A stretch of 46,039 bases of DNA, taken from the NCBI GenBank assembly GCA_019746225.1, contig JAIESE010000032.1:1-46039 (forward strand), read 5' to 3'. The stretch is from Alphaproteobacteria bacterium (GTDB taxonomy: Bacteria > Pseudomonadota > Alphaproteobacteria > Paracaedibacterales > VGCI01). The position numbers and the translations under genes were made by a program. The first letter of the stretch is position 1. Every line of letters begins with the position of its first letter. The notes under the pieces were generated by a model. It was given only the letters and a program-made list of their open reading frames with translations. It did not search any database and was not told the origin of the DNA. This document shows, in pieces, positions 7,749-16,381 of the stretch.

Positions 7749-8537
7749 ATGTCATGGAAAGGGCGCCATGTGAAGAATTTCAAGCCACTGAATGAACATA
7801 TTGGCAAACAGATAAAGGATCGTCGGAAAAGAGCGGCTATGACGCTCTCTGACCTGGCACAAAAATTAGAAATTTCTATTCCTCAGGTTGAAAATTATGA
7901 ACGGGGTATTAATAGGACACCTGTGGAAACTCTCTATAAACTGAGCCAGATATTTAAAGTCTCTCTCGATTTCTTCTTCCAGGATTTTAATTATAATGCA
8001 CACTTAACCGCAAAATTTTTGGATTCGGGCACCATTTCGTTATCGAACCATAAAGAAATAAATATTCTACTGGTTGAAGATAATCCAGGTGATGAATTCA
8101 TCATTAGGAAGTTTATACAAGAGTCTTCCAACCCAAGCAATATTTTTGCCGTACATGATGGCCAACAAGCCTTAGAACTCTTGCGCAGTGAACAGCATAC
8201 CCCCCTTTTCGTAAGAGCTGATATTATCATCCTTGATCTTAATATCCCAAAAATGAACGGCCAAATGTTGCTTAAAGAGATAAAACGAGATTCAAGAATT
8301 CAGGACATTCCTGTAATCGTTATCACAAACAGCCTAAAATGCGAGGAAATGATTGAAGTATACCGAAAGCATGCGAGTGGCTACATTTGTAAATCTGGCG
8401 ACCTTGAGCACTTTAAAAGTCAGATTCAAGCACTCATTCATTATTGGTCGTTTGCAGTAGTTCTTCCAAGACTCAACTCATTGAATCATGACTTGAGTCG
8501 TGTTGAAATCGATAGCAATGTCACTGTACATATATAG
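7749..8537 (+). CDS. XRE-type HTH fused to a response-regulator receiver domain
   Basis: 262 residues from ATG 7749. A GTG at 7770 has a better ribosome site (GGAAAGGG six bases before) and may be the true start, removing seven residues. Residues ~15-75 are an XRE/Cro helix-turn-helix (IKDRRKRAAMTLSDLAQKLE, IPQVENYERG). Residues ~104-232 are a CheY/Rcp1-like receiver with the acidic pair E110-D111 in LLVEDNPGDE, the phospho-acceptor D163 in IIILDLNIPKMNG, T193 and K215, so it looks phosphorylatable. The order DNA-binding domain first, receiver second is the reverse of the common layout. The CheBR-kinase gene begins 58 bases downstream and is the obvious partner. Inferred role: a DNA-binding regulator controlled by that kinase. 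Confidence 0.85.
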   Translation: MSWKGRHVKNFKPLNEHIGKQIKDRRKRAAMTLSDLAQKLEISIPQVENYERGINRTPVETLYKLSQIFKVSLDFFFQDFNYNAHLTAKFLDSGTISLSNHKEINILLVEDNPGDEFIIRKFIQESSNPSNIFAVHDGQQALELLRSEQHTPLFVRADIIILDLNIPKMNGQMLLKEIKRDSRIQDIPVIVITNSLKCEEMIEVYRKHASGYICKSGDLEHFKSQIQALIHYWSFAVVLPRLNSLNHDLSRVEIDSNVTVHI

Positions 8538-8595
8538 TTACTTGAAGAAATTAGATGAAGCGATACTCTTAAAAATATAAAGGAAAAGTACGCTA

Positions 8596-11500
8596 ATGAA
8601 ATTTTCTGAAAATCCACCGATTGTAGTTGGAATTGGAGCCTCTGCAGGTGGGCTCGAAAACATTAAAGATCTTCTCTCATCAATGCCTACTGACACAGGA
8701 ATGGCATTTGTCGTGCTTCAGCACCTTGCCCCCGACTATGAAAGTTTATCTTCTTTAATCTTGGCTCGCTGTACTCAGATGACTGTAACCGAAATTAAGG
8801 AAAGTATGCACATAGAACCAAACCAGGTATACGTCTTACCCCCCAACAAGCTTCTCAAAATCTCAGGTGACGTATTGCACCTTAACCCAGCAAAAAACAC
8901 AAAAGGTGTTAGAACGACAATTGATGTTTTTTTTAGTTCTTTGGCAAAAACTCAACAACACAGAGCAATTGGCGTTATTCTCTCTGGCACTGGCACAGAT
9001 GGAGGAATAGGTTGTGAGTCCATAAATGACAATGGAGGCATCGTAATTACGCTAGACCCATCGACCACAGAATTCGGAAGCATGCCTCAAAATGTGATCT
9101 CTATGGGGTTGGCAGATTATATTCTACCCATTGAGCAGATGACCGATGTTTTGATCAAACATAGTACTAACTCTTTAGTTAGTACAAACCATCCTATAGA
9201 TATGGAAAGTCATAATTATGGAGTGAGCGATAAGGATAGTAGCGACCTCGTTCTTATTTTAAATCTCCTCCGAGCCCAAACGAAAGATGATTTTTCATCC
9301 TATAAAAAGCCAAGTGTCAAAAGACGTATTCAAAGACGCGTCGAAGCCAATGGCCTTAAATGTTTCTTTGAATACTACCAGTTTTTACAAAATCACCCTA
9401 CTGAAGCAAAAAAGCTGCGTAAGGACTTAATGATTCGAATGAGCAGTTTCTTTCGTAATCCTAATAGTTTTGAGGCCCTCATAGAGGAGATAAGTCCAAA
9501 CCTTATTGTCGATTCAGATCTCCCTTTTCGAGTATGGGTCCCTGGATGCTCAACCGGTGAAGAAGCATATTCTCTGGCAATATTATTGATGGAAAGATGC
9601 TCCCTTCTAAATATCAATAGAGATATACAAATTTTTGCGACAGATATTGATGAGGAAGCTCTTGAGATGGCCCGCAAAGGAACCTATTCCAGCAATATCC
9701 AGCGCGCTATGTCTGAGACACGTCTGTCGCATTATTTTGATAAGGAAGGAAAGTCTTATGTTGTTAAAAACAACATTCGGTCAAAAGTATTGTTCATTCA
9801 ACATAATGTTTTGAGTGATATTCCTTTTTCTAAGCTTGATCTTGTTTCGTGCCGTAATCTTTTTATCTATCTTGAACTAGATATGCAGAAGGAAATCATA
9901 AAACTCTTTCATTTTGCATTAGAAAAAAATGGATATTTATTCTTAGGAGGCTCAGAAAGTCTGAGTAGAGAAAATACCCAATTTGATTTGATATCAAAAA
10001 AACATCATATCTATAAACGTATTACATCATCTTTGGGAGAAAGGATTACTACTACCATCCGCAATTCCCATAGATTAAGCACATCTCAAAGTTCGCCCCG
10101 GCCATTTCTTTTGCCGCAAGCCCATCGTACCTTCTTTGAACGGGCAAAACAGCAGCTTCTTGATGAGTATGTACCCGCTTCAGTTCTTATTAATATTAAA
10201 TATGAAGTCTTGTATTTCTTTGGACCAACTAACCAATATCTCAAGATTCCTGAGGGTTCTCCCAGTCAAAATCTGCTGATGATGGCACGCAGTGGTCTAG
10301 CAGGAAAAATAAAGAAAGCTGTTCAAACTCTTCTTCAAAGTAAGAAAACTTCCGTGATAGACAGCACATACGTAGAAGACACAGATGAGCCATGTTGGGT
10401 CGAGTTTAAAGCATCAATCCTTAAGAAAACCCCAAGTGAAAATCTCTTTATCATTACTTTCAAGGAGAAGGAAATATCTCTGGCGCCCGCAACTTATGAA
10501 AAGGGATTAAAGAGTAAGTTCTTGATCAAAACTCTTGAATGTGAGTTGAAGGATGCGAGGGCATACCTACAAAATACGATTGAAGATCTGAAGGAATCCA
10601 ACGAAGAGCTTAAGATCTACAACGAGGAAATTATATCTATAAATGAGGAGTTTCAATCTACAAACGAAGAAATGGAAACCTCAAAGGAAGAACTGCAGTC
10701 TCTCAACGAAGAGTTGACCGTGGTAAATTCTCAGCTTCAAGAAAAGATAGAAGAGCAAGAAAAAACCAACAATGATTTAATCAACTTACTCAGAAGCACA
10801 GATATAGCAACAATATTTTTAGATCATAAACTATGTCTCAAACGCTATACACCCGCAGCTGTCAAAATGTTTAACTTAAGAGACTCTGATTTGGGTCGTC
10901 CTCTCAAAGATCTTACCATGCGCTTTGTCGACCCTAATTTGATGAATGATGCTAAGAAAATATTGTTGGAAAGTGAATCAATTGAGCTGGAAGTTGAGAC
11001 AGAGGAAAAGGATTGGTACTTGAGAAAATGTAGTGCTTATATAACAGCTGATGGTAACATTTCTGGCGTTATTATTACCTTTGCCAATGTGACACGCATT
11101 AAGATACTCCAACTTGAGGCACAGATTCATGAACAAAAATTTCAAGAAATATTTGACACCTTGCCGATCTGCATTGCCTATGTTGATTGCAATTTGAAAT
11201 ATCATTTTAGCAATAAATCCTATGAGAAACGGATAGGTCTTACTTCTGATAAACTTCTGCATCAAACTATAAAATCGCATGCATCTGGCGAAGTCTATGG
11301 CGTTATTAAACCCCATATCAATAAAGTCCTCTCAGGTCATATCGCAAAATTTAATAACAAGACCATATCCCCCTCAAAAGATATACATTGTGAAGAAATT
11401 GTCCTTCTACCTGACATTAAGGAAAATTTGAAGTCCAAAGGCTTTTTCATCCTCATCTTCGACGTTACTGACCGTCAACGTGCAGCCATCTCATTTTTAA

Positions 11501-12564
11501 AAGCTGTTATTGACATATCCCCTCATCCGATATGTGTAGTAGATGACCATGATCGTTATGTGATTGTGAACAAAGCATTTTGTGAAAAGTCTGGAAAATC
11601 AGAAGCGGAATTACTTGGTCGTACCCCCCATGAAATTTACCCGAATCGCGTAGCCAATATCATTATTAAAGAAAATGATAAAGCAATACTAAATGGCTCT
11701 TTTTCTTGTAAAACAACTCTCTTTACCACGAATCCGACAGAGATATACATGGTTCACAAGAAGCCTTTTGAAGGTGAGGATTCTGAAAAATATATAGTAT
11801 GTAGCTTCCAAGATGTAACAGAAATTATTAATTCAAAGACTAAATTACAAAAAATGGTCCATAAATTAAAAAATGCTAATGAAGAACTCAAAGATTTTGC
11901 ACATATATGTTCTCACGATTTACAAGAACCAGCGCGTATTGTTTATAGTTTTGCAAAATTGTTTTCTGAAAGGTTTAAAGATACCATCGATGAAGAAGGT
12001 AAAAAATATCTCCATTATATTCTGGATGGCTCTCAACGCATGCAAAAGATGATCGAGACGACGCTTGCCTATGCTAAAATATCAAATGAAGATCCAATTC
12101 TGGCTCCCGTTAACTGTGCGATACTCGTCGCAAGAATAATTGAGGAATTGAAGCCATCTATTGATGAATATAATGTAAACATCACTTATGATAAACTTCC
12201 AATTATTATCGGTGACCATTTCAAATTTTATCATCTATACCTGAACTTAATTTCTAACTCCGTCAAATTTAGACGGACAAAACAATCTAAAATTCATATT
12301 GGGGTCAAACCCTATAGATCAGGATATACCTTCTTTGTTCAGGACAATGGGATAGGCTTTGATATGGAATTTAAAGGGAGACTCTTTAAACTGTTTGGGA
12401 AACTAAACAAATCAGAAGATTATCCAGGTGTGGGGATTGGGTTGGCAATTTGCAAAAGAATCGTCGAAGATAGCGGTGGTAAAATTTGGGTAGAGTCAGA
12501 ACTTGGAACAGGCACAACCTTCTACTTTAATATACCCCAGAAAAAAGGACTTACAATTAAATAG
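8596..12564 (+). CDS. CheB-CheR-coiled coil-PAS-histidine kinase fusion
   Basis: 1322 residues. CheB-like methylesterase domain (~8-190) with its triad in place: S16 in GASAGG, H43 in VVLQHL, D135 in GTGTDGG. CheR-like methyltransferase (~215-475) with the SAM loop VPGCSTGEEAYS (~314-325) and SCRNLFIYL. A long Glu-rich coiled coil (~640-735, repeated NEE), then PAS-like regions (~735-1090), a HisKA domain with phospho-acceptor H1107 in HICSHDLQEPAR, and a HATPase (~1205-1318) with NLISNS, DNGIGFD and GVGIGLAICKRIV. All catalytic motifs look intact. No receptor (MCP), CheA, CheW or flagellar gene is nearby, so a signalling role outside chemotaxis is likely, through the adjacent HTH-receiver protein. 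Confidence 0.92.
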   Translation: MKFSENPPIVVGIGASAGGLENIKDLLSSMPTDTGMAFVVLQHLAPDYESLSSLILARCTQMTVTEIKESMHIEPNQVYVLPPNKLLKISGDVLHLNPAKNTKGVRTTIDVFFSSLAKTQQHRAIGVILSGTGTDGGIGCESINDNGGIVITLDPSTTEFGSMPQNVISMGLADYILPIEQMTDVLIKHSTNSLVSTNHPIDMESHNYGVSDKDSSDLVLILNLLRAQTKDDFSSYKKPSVKRRIQRRVEANGLKCFFEYYQFLQNHPTEAKKLRKDLMIRMSSFFRNPNSFEALIEEISPNLIVDSDLPFRVWVPGCSTGEEAYSLAILLMERCSLLNINRDIQIFATDIDEEALEMARKGTYSSNIQRAMSETRLSHYFDKEGKSYVVKNNIRSKVLFIQHNVLSDIPFSKLDLVSCRNLFIYLELDMQKEIIKLFHFALEKNGYLFLGGSESLSRENTQFDLISKKHHIYKRITSSLGERITTTIRNSHRLSTSQSSPRPFLLPQAHRTFFERAKQQLLDEYVPASVLINIKYEVLYFFGPTNQYLKIPEGSPSQNLLMMARSGLAGKIKKAVQTLLQSKKTSVIDSTYVEDTDEPCWVEFKASILKKTPSENLFIITFKEKEISLAPATYEKGLKSKFLIKTLECELKDARAYLQNTIEDLKESNEELKIYNEEIISINEEFQSTNEEMETSKEELQSLNEELTVVNSQLQEKIEEQEKTNNDLINLLRSTDIATIFLDHKLCLKRYTPAAVKMFNLRDSDLGRPLKDLTMRFVDPNLMNDAKKILLESESIELEVETEEKDWYLRKCSAYITADGNISGVIITFANVTRIKILQLEAQIHEQKFQEIFDTLPICIAYVDCNLKYHFSNKSYEKRIGLTSDKLLHQTIKSHASGEVYGVIKPHINKVLSGHIAKFNNKTISPSKDIHCEEIVLLPDIKENLKSKGFFILIFDVTDRQRAAISFLKAVIDISPHPICVVDDHDRYVIVNKAFCEKSGKSEAELLGRTPHEIYPNRVANIIIKENDKAILNGSFSCKTTLFTTNPTEIYMVHKKPFEGEDSEKYIVCSFQDVTEIINSKTKLQKMVHKLKNANEELKDFAHICSHDLQEPARIVYSFAKLFSERFKDTIDEEGKKYLHYILDGSQRMQKMIETTLAYAKISNEDPILAPVNCAILVARIIEELKPSIDEYNVNITYDKLPIIIGDHFKFYHLYLNLISNSVKFRRTKQSKIHIGVKPYRSGYTFFVQDNGIGFDMEFKGRLFKLFGKLNKSEDYPGVGIGLAICKRIVEDSGGKIWVESELGTGTTFYFNIPQKKGLTIK

Positions 12565-12597
12565 CGCTTTAAACGACCATCAAACCTTTTCTCCAGG

Positions 12598-12614
12598 AAA
12601 CTATGACATAGTTT
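12598..12614. repeat. Perfect 8-bp inverted repeat
   Basis: AAACTATG and CATAGTTT flank a single A, directly behind the kinase gene. There is no T-run, so it does not look like a terminator; a protein-binding palindrome is possible. The rest of 12565-12830 is AT-rich with no gene. Confidence 0.3.
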
Positions 12615-12830
12615 ATCAGACGCTGGTTTTGGGGGAAAATAATGTTAAGACTTCGCCTGAATAGGTATCTTTCAGCAAAATCAAAATATTCCAACTCCTT
12701 CTCTTCAAATAAACATTTGATAACTTAAATTTGCATAAAATTTAAAGTATTTTTCAAATAATTAATTTTATAAAGTCACATTGTTAGAGGGGTAGTCATT
12801 ACTGTCTCATGCGGAGCGGAGTAGCAAATT

Positions 12831-13184
12831 ATGAAACATATTATATATAGTACGAAATTATTTGAAAAAAAGTATATTGTTGGCGCCAATCAAGGTCGGC
12901 ATGAGCTCTTTTTTGTGTTTGACAAACTCTCTTTAAAAACTGCTGAGAAAGCAAGAGGGTATGACGTAGTGAGTTGTTTGGTAGAAGATTACTTTGACGA
13001 GGAATTAATGGAACAGCTGTGTATGAACGGAGTTAAGTTCATAACTTTACGTTCAACGGGGTATGACCATTCAGATGGGCCGGCGTCTAAAGAGTATAAC
13101 ACTTTTTTACTCACACATTTATATTCGCGTCACAAGCAATTCCTAAACTTGCAACATGTAAATTGCTCTAAAAGTTTAAATTGA
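12831..13184 (+). pseudogene. N-terminal fragment of a D-lactate dehydrogenase (LdhA type)
   Basis: The first ~90 codons match the N-terminus of fermentative D-lactate dehydrogenase: MKHIIYSTKLFEKKY, TAEKARGYD and GVKFITLRSTGYDH follow the LdhA pattern (YSTK.YDKKY, TAK.A.G, GVKYIALR..G). After about residue 90 the similarity ends, and the frame stops at 117, whereas the full enzyme is about 330 residues. The NAD-binding GxGxxG fold and the catalytic Arg, Glu and His are therefore missing. A plausible ribosome site (GGAG) remains. It is a truncated remnant, not an enzyme; a short product could still be made. Confidence 0.7.
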
Positions 13185-13465
13185 CCTCTAAATTAAAGTA
13201 TTTATTTGAGGGGGTTATTTTTAAGGTTACAATCGTAAAAAGAAAGCGCTTCAAAGTGAGGCTGAATTTAAGAATCATCAAAAGTGATCAAGGTATCAGC
13301 ATCCTTCACAGGCAATTCATAAATACAAAGAAGGAAATCAAGAAATGGATAATTATCTAAGCTATCAAACCATAAAAGCTCTACAATTTAAGGAAAAGCT
13401 GAGGTAATAGTTCTAATTTTTTTGAAAGATTTACGTTACCATCAAATATATTTTGGAGAGCAAAA

Positions 13466-13903
13466 ATGCTTAACATCTCTTACATTGGTTCCCCTTCAAA
13501 TAATGTTTCAGATCAAACAATCGAATCAATTGATGTCATCGAAGCCTGGAACTTAGAGCACAATTTATCTAATGTAATTAAATGCATAGAAAGAGTAAGT
13601 CATAATAGCCAAAATCTTAAATATTTGAAAAAGGCAGAATGGCATTTAGATCGCGCTTGCTCAAAGGCAAAGAACGGTCACTTAGAAATGTTAAATAATC
13701 AACAGGTACAGATTGAGTCAGATAAATACCCACCTCAAGCTATTTGTGAGGACTGGAAACTAACAGATCTAATGTGCAGCACACTCATTAATATTTACTT
13801 TTCTCGACAACATCAATCTCATGTATTGAAGCAAAAAGCCTTACTCGCTGCTCTTGAGTGTTTGAGAGAAGAAATTCGTTTTCTTGATAAAGACAATCCT
13901 TAA
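13466..13903 (+). CDS. DUF3310-like protein
   Basis: 145 residues with a good ribosome site (GGAG, seven bases before the ATG). The segment IESIDVIEAWNLEHNLSNVI followed by KCIER and YLKKAEWHLDR matches the DUF3310 pattern (idvIE...L....GNaiKYi.R....eDLkKA.wYldR). The family is common in phages and its role is not established. The C-terminal half (70-145) is helical and unrecognised. No other phage gene is visible in the window, so this may be a stray phage-derived gene. Confidence 0.65.
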   Translation: MLNISYIGSPSNNVSDQTIESIDVIEAWNLEHNLSNVIKCIERVSHNSQNLKYLKKAEWHLDRACSKAKNGHLEMLNNQQVQIESDKYPPQAICEDWKLTDLMCSTLINIYFSRQHQSHVLKQKALLAALECLREEIRFLDKDNP

Positions 13904-14227
13904 AATAATTATTTTCCGTCTTTGAAGTTCGAAAATAGCTGTGTTTGATTATGCATCTCATCAAACGTGATTTGTAATATCTAAAATTTCCCTATACTAG
14001 AGCCAAACCTGTTAGGGTTTTACCACTCCCCCAAGAGCATTCAAGATATTTCCGCTTAAAGTTATTAAATGCGCCTCAAAAAAACTGTACAAGTGAAAGC
14101 GAACGATAGTTTCACCTATATTTCTATCTATTCCCTAGCTATTGTTTGATAGCATATATGTTTAGGCGCTTTTACGAAGTTCGGGTCAAAACATATGAAT
14201 TATATAATAACTAAAGGAGAAAAATTC
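13904..14227. other. Intergenic stretch with a possible structured leader RNA
   Basis: No gene is seen. Between 14071 and 14173 there is a closing stem GCGCCT (14071-14076) with AGGCGC (14164-14169), flanked by matching A/T bases, that encloses two hairpins: GTGAAA/TTTCAC (14093-14115) and GCTAT/ATAGC (14138-14153). TTTT follows the closing stem at 14170. This could be a small RNA or an attenuator ahead of the lipoprotein gene, whose start is 55 bases further on. No known riboswitch class is recognised. Confidence 0.4.
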
Positions 14228-14518
14228 ATGAATAAGAAACTATTTACAGCATTTGGCATTGTGCTAGGTATTGCAATTTTATTATGTTCTTGCTCAACCG
14301 AAAATCAAGTGGTTGATGAGCAGATTGTCTACTTTTCACCCCCTCCCCCCTTATCCCAACCTCAACTTTCGAAGGGTACAGTTCTGAAAAAGCGGATTCT
14401 TCCTAATAACGAGGAAGAGTATCGCGTTCGTTTAGACAGTGGGTTGGAAACGAGCTTCACTGTTGGCACACCTGCATACTATCAGATTGGAGATAAAGTG
14501 ATCGTTCCCGGTGCATAA
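14228..14518 (+). CDS. Small predicted lipoprotein
   Basis: 96 residues from ATG 14228, chosen because AAAGGAG stands directly upstream and a signal sequence begins there (MNKKLFTAFGIVLGIAILL). It is followed by a lipobox-like LCSC, so the protein is probably a lipid-anchored envelope protein. A Pro-rich linker (SPPPPLSQPQL) leads to a small beta-rich domain (KGTVLKKRIL, YRVRLDSGLETSF, GDKVIVPG) resembling outer-membrane lipoproteins of the SlyB or glycine-zipper surroundings but too short to assign. The next gene begins 60 bases later. Function unknown. Confidence 0.65.
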   Translation: MNKKLFTAFGIVLGIAILLCSCSTENQVVDEQIVYFSPPPPLSQPQLSKGTVLKKRILPNNEEEYRVRLDSGLETSFTVGTPAYYQIGDKVIVPGA

Positions 14519-14577
14519 ATCAACATCCATTGTTGATATTGTGTAAACTGTATTATTTAATCGTTAGGAGCATCATC

Positions 14578-14799
14578 ATGAAATTAAAAATTATTGGACT
14601 CTCTCTTATTTTAGTCATCATTTCAGCCCTCAATTCAGGATCCATTGGATTATTTGGACTTGACATAATAGCCACCATATTTGGATTTTCACCATTCCTG
14701 GTTCGATTATTGTATGTCTTTATTGGAGCTTCTGGGGGTTACTTAGCATACCTAGCAAAGGATATTTTAGTTTTTTTCGGAAATCGGTTGTTAAAATAG
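14578..14799 (+). CDS. DUF378-like small membrane protein
   Basis: 73 residues from ATG 14578, with TAGGAG eight bases upstream; the frame is open earlier without a ribosome site. Two to three hydrophobic segments are seen, with the family's SALNSGSIGLFGLDIIATIF (compare GALNWGLVGLF..DLVA..FG in DUF378 proteins) and a second segment LVRLLYVFIGASGGYLA. It is an inner-membrane protein of unknown role. It follows the lipoprotein gene and probably shares its transcript. Confidence 0.7.
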   Translation: MKLKIIGLSLILVIISALNSGSIGLFGLDIIATIFGFSPFLVRLLYVFIGASGGYLAYLAKDILVFFGNRLLK

Positions 14800-14850
14800 A
14801 AGGGATTTCAGTATCCGAGAAACAAGTTGATATAATAGCTTGTTGTTAAA

Positions 14851-14878
14851 AACTACTGTTAGGTAGTTTCACTCTTTT
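14851..14878 (+). terminator. Weak hairpin terminator behind the DUF378 gene
   Basis: AACTAC (14851-14856) and GTAGTT (14863-14868) form a 6-bp stem with a six-base loop, followed by TCACTCTTTT. The stem is short and the T-run is interrupted, so it is a weak candidate. The strong hairpin at 14885-14907 may also stop this transcript. Confidence 0.4.
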
Positions 14879-14907
14879 AAAAAACCCCCTTTCATGATGA
14901 AAGGGGG
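14879..14907 (-). terminator. Strong intrinsic terminator of the small exported-protein gene
   Basis: CCCCCTTTC and GAAAGGGGG pair around ATGAT (14885-14907). Read on the minus strand, the stem is followed at once by six T (complement of 14879-14884), the classical form. It lies 40 bases past the stop of the minus-strand gene at 14947 and may act in both directions. Confidence 0.85.
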
Positions 14908-14946
14908 AAATTTGTTAAGCAGGCTCGTCGTTTAATTCATCTATCT

Positions 14947-15213
14947 TTACTTTTTTTCATCCTTCCCAAACAGGGCTTCGCTTACTTTATTGAAGCCCTT
15001 CTCCACTTCATTTCCCACCGTATCAGCTAAATCTGCCGGACGGTCGACAATGGGACCGCCTTCTAATCCAAGTCCTTCACGATGGGTTTGTTGTTGAGAA
15101 GTTTGAGGAGCCTCTTTCTCTGGTTTCTCTGATCCCAAGCTGGAGCCTACCAAACCTAATGGAACGAATAGAGCACTCATAATAACTAAAGATAGTTTTT
15201 TTAAATTTAACAT
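14947..15213 (-). CDS. Small exported protein of unknown function (88 aa)
   Basis: 88 residues with an excellent ribosome site (AGGAG, six bases before the ATG). Residues 1-27 are a signal peptide (MLNLKKLSLVIMSALFVPLG...SLG). The mature part is short, polar and probably disordered (Glu, Lys, Gln rich), with REGLGLEGGPIVDRPADLAD in the middle and an amphipathic end EKGFNKVSEALFGK. No family is recognised. It has its own terminator and stands alone, convergent with the DUF378 gene. Confidence 0.7.
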   Translation of the reverse strand: MLNLKKLSLVIMSALFVPLGLVGSSLGSEKPEKEAPQTSQQQTHREGLGLEGGPIVDRPADLADTVGNEVEKGFNKVSEALFGKDEKK

Positions 15214-15299
15214 TTTTTTCTCCTATAACATGGTTGAAACAAGAATAACCAATGTATCCTTGATACGAATATAGCCATCTTGAAATCATTTAATTATTA

Positions 15300-15374
15300 C
15301 TACTTTTTATGATCATTACGAATTAAGGAAATCAGCAATGTCATAATCAGAATAGCAGAAACGAAATAATTCAT
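15300..15374 (-). CDS. Possible 24-aa single-helix membrane peptide
   Basis: The frame reads MNYFVSAILIMTLLISLIRN followed by DHKK: one hydrophobic helix with a basic end, like known bacterial mini-proteins. There is no clear ribosome site (upstream ACCTCAAATTAACGTT), so this may be chance in AT-rich DNA. Confidence 0.2.
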   Translation of the reverse strand: MNYFVSAILIMTLLISLIRNDHKK

Positions 15375-15505
15375 AACGTTAATTTGAGGTAAAATTTAAC
15401 CCAACTTTTTCTCATAATTTATGATATTTAAAGAGCATAAATGAGTGCATGTTCACTTATGTGATTCTGCTAAAGCAAAGCCTGAAGTCTCAATTAAAAG
15501 ATTCT

Positions 15506-15537
15506 AAAAAAACGAGCAGCCATATGAGAGTGCTGCT
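15506..15537 (-). terminator. Intrinsic terminator behind the DUF6629 gene
   Basis: On the minus strand AGCAGC and GCTGCT enclose an 11-base loop and are followed after two bases by seven T. It lies 73 bases past the stop of the leftward membrane-protein gene. Confidence 0.7.
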
Positions 15538-15609
15538 AATTTTCTATCAGTGTATGTTCCTACCAATAAAAACGACTACACATATAAGAAATGTTGGGAG
15601 AGACCCTTG

Positions 15610-16278
15610 TTAAGAAGACCTTCTCACAACATAATAGGATCCCAGGCTGATCATAGCGGCAAAGTAGCACCAGACTGAGTTAAAAGCGTACGCATAAAAG
15701 ACTTGGGCCAGGATAAAGGCAAGGCCCGCCAACAGGCCCAAAACCCACAGGCAAGGGAGCGTGGACAAGAAACACGATCCAACGATGACGAGGAAATAGG
15801 CCCCAATGAGGACGAAATAGCCCACCTCTCCATAAGAAGAAAGGAAATGATCAAAGGTGCCCGAAAGGAGAGCATAACCCATGTGATGGGTAATGATTTC
15901 CGCTTTATTGCCCATGCTTATCATCATCACGCCAGAAAACAAAGCGATCAAAAGCCCGAGCCCTCCAAGCCCCACAAGCCATTTTCTCCGAAAAGCATTT
16001 TGCTCAAGTCGAGACAAGATGGCGGGAACCCAAACGGGCCAAAAGATCACACCGAAAAACAAAAATCCATAGACGCCCAGTTTGTGAATCAAGGTGTGCG
16101 TTTGGCCAGTATTAATGGTTACCCACACGATACCTTCCAGGAGCTGTTGTAGGGCAAAAATGAGGGGAATCATGGCGATGAGGCGCAAATTACGCGAAGG
16201 GGCAACACGAAGGTTGAGAAAAGCCATGGTGGCTAATACGCCGGATGCGGTAAAGCTCGCGCTGGCTGAAAAACACAT
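15610..16278 (-). CDS. DUF6629-like membrane protein
   Basis: 222 residues starting MCFSASASFTASGVLATMAF, the typical opening of the DUF6629 family (MCFSA.ASF..G..L), then IPLIFALQQLLEGIVW and about seven hydrophobic segments. AAAGGA stands before the ATG. It is an inner-membrane protein of unknown role. It lies in the same direction as the metal-efflux operon, 104 bases behind it, and may be read from it. Confidence 0.7.
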   Translation of the reverse strand: MCFSASASFTASGVLATMAFLNLRVAPSRNLRLIAMIPLIFALQQLLEGIVWVTINTGQTHTLIHKLGVYGFLFFGVIFWPVWVPAILSRLEQNAFRRKWLVGLGGLGLLIALFSGVMMISMGNKAEIITHHMGYALLSGTFDHFLSSYGEVGYFVLIGAYFLVIVGSCFLSTLPCLWVLGLLAGLAFILAQVFYAYAFNSVWCYFAAMISLGSYYVVRRSS

Positions 16279-16381
16279 CCTGCTTTCCTTTGAGGGTTCG
16301 GGGCCACTGAGGTCTCCTTAAAAGTAGACCATCAATTTGAAATAGGGAATGCTTATTAAATAATTCACCCCCTACAAGATC

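Larger units (their letters stand above)
15214..15609. other. Intergenic stretch of 396 bp
   Basis: It holds a terminator for the leftward membrane-protein gene (15506-15537) and one possible 24-codon hydrophobic reading frame on the minus strand (15300-15374) without a ribosome site. Nothing else is recognisable; it is AT-rich. Confidence 0.4.

Noticed and set aside
13185..13465. Overlapping open stretches with a single stop, possibly a decayed small gene
   Set aside because: Two different frames are equally open and neither matches a known protein; the evidence is too thin.
15703..16152. 149-codon plus-strand open frame
   Set aside because: Antisense to the DUF6629 membrane protein gene, which has the expected start, helices and terminator.
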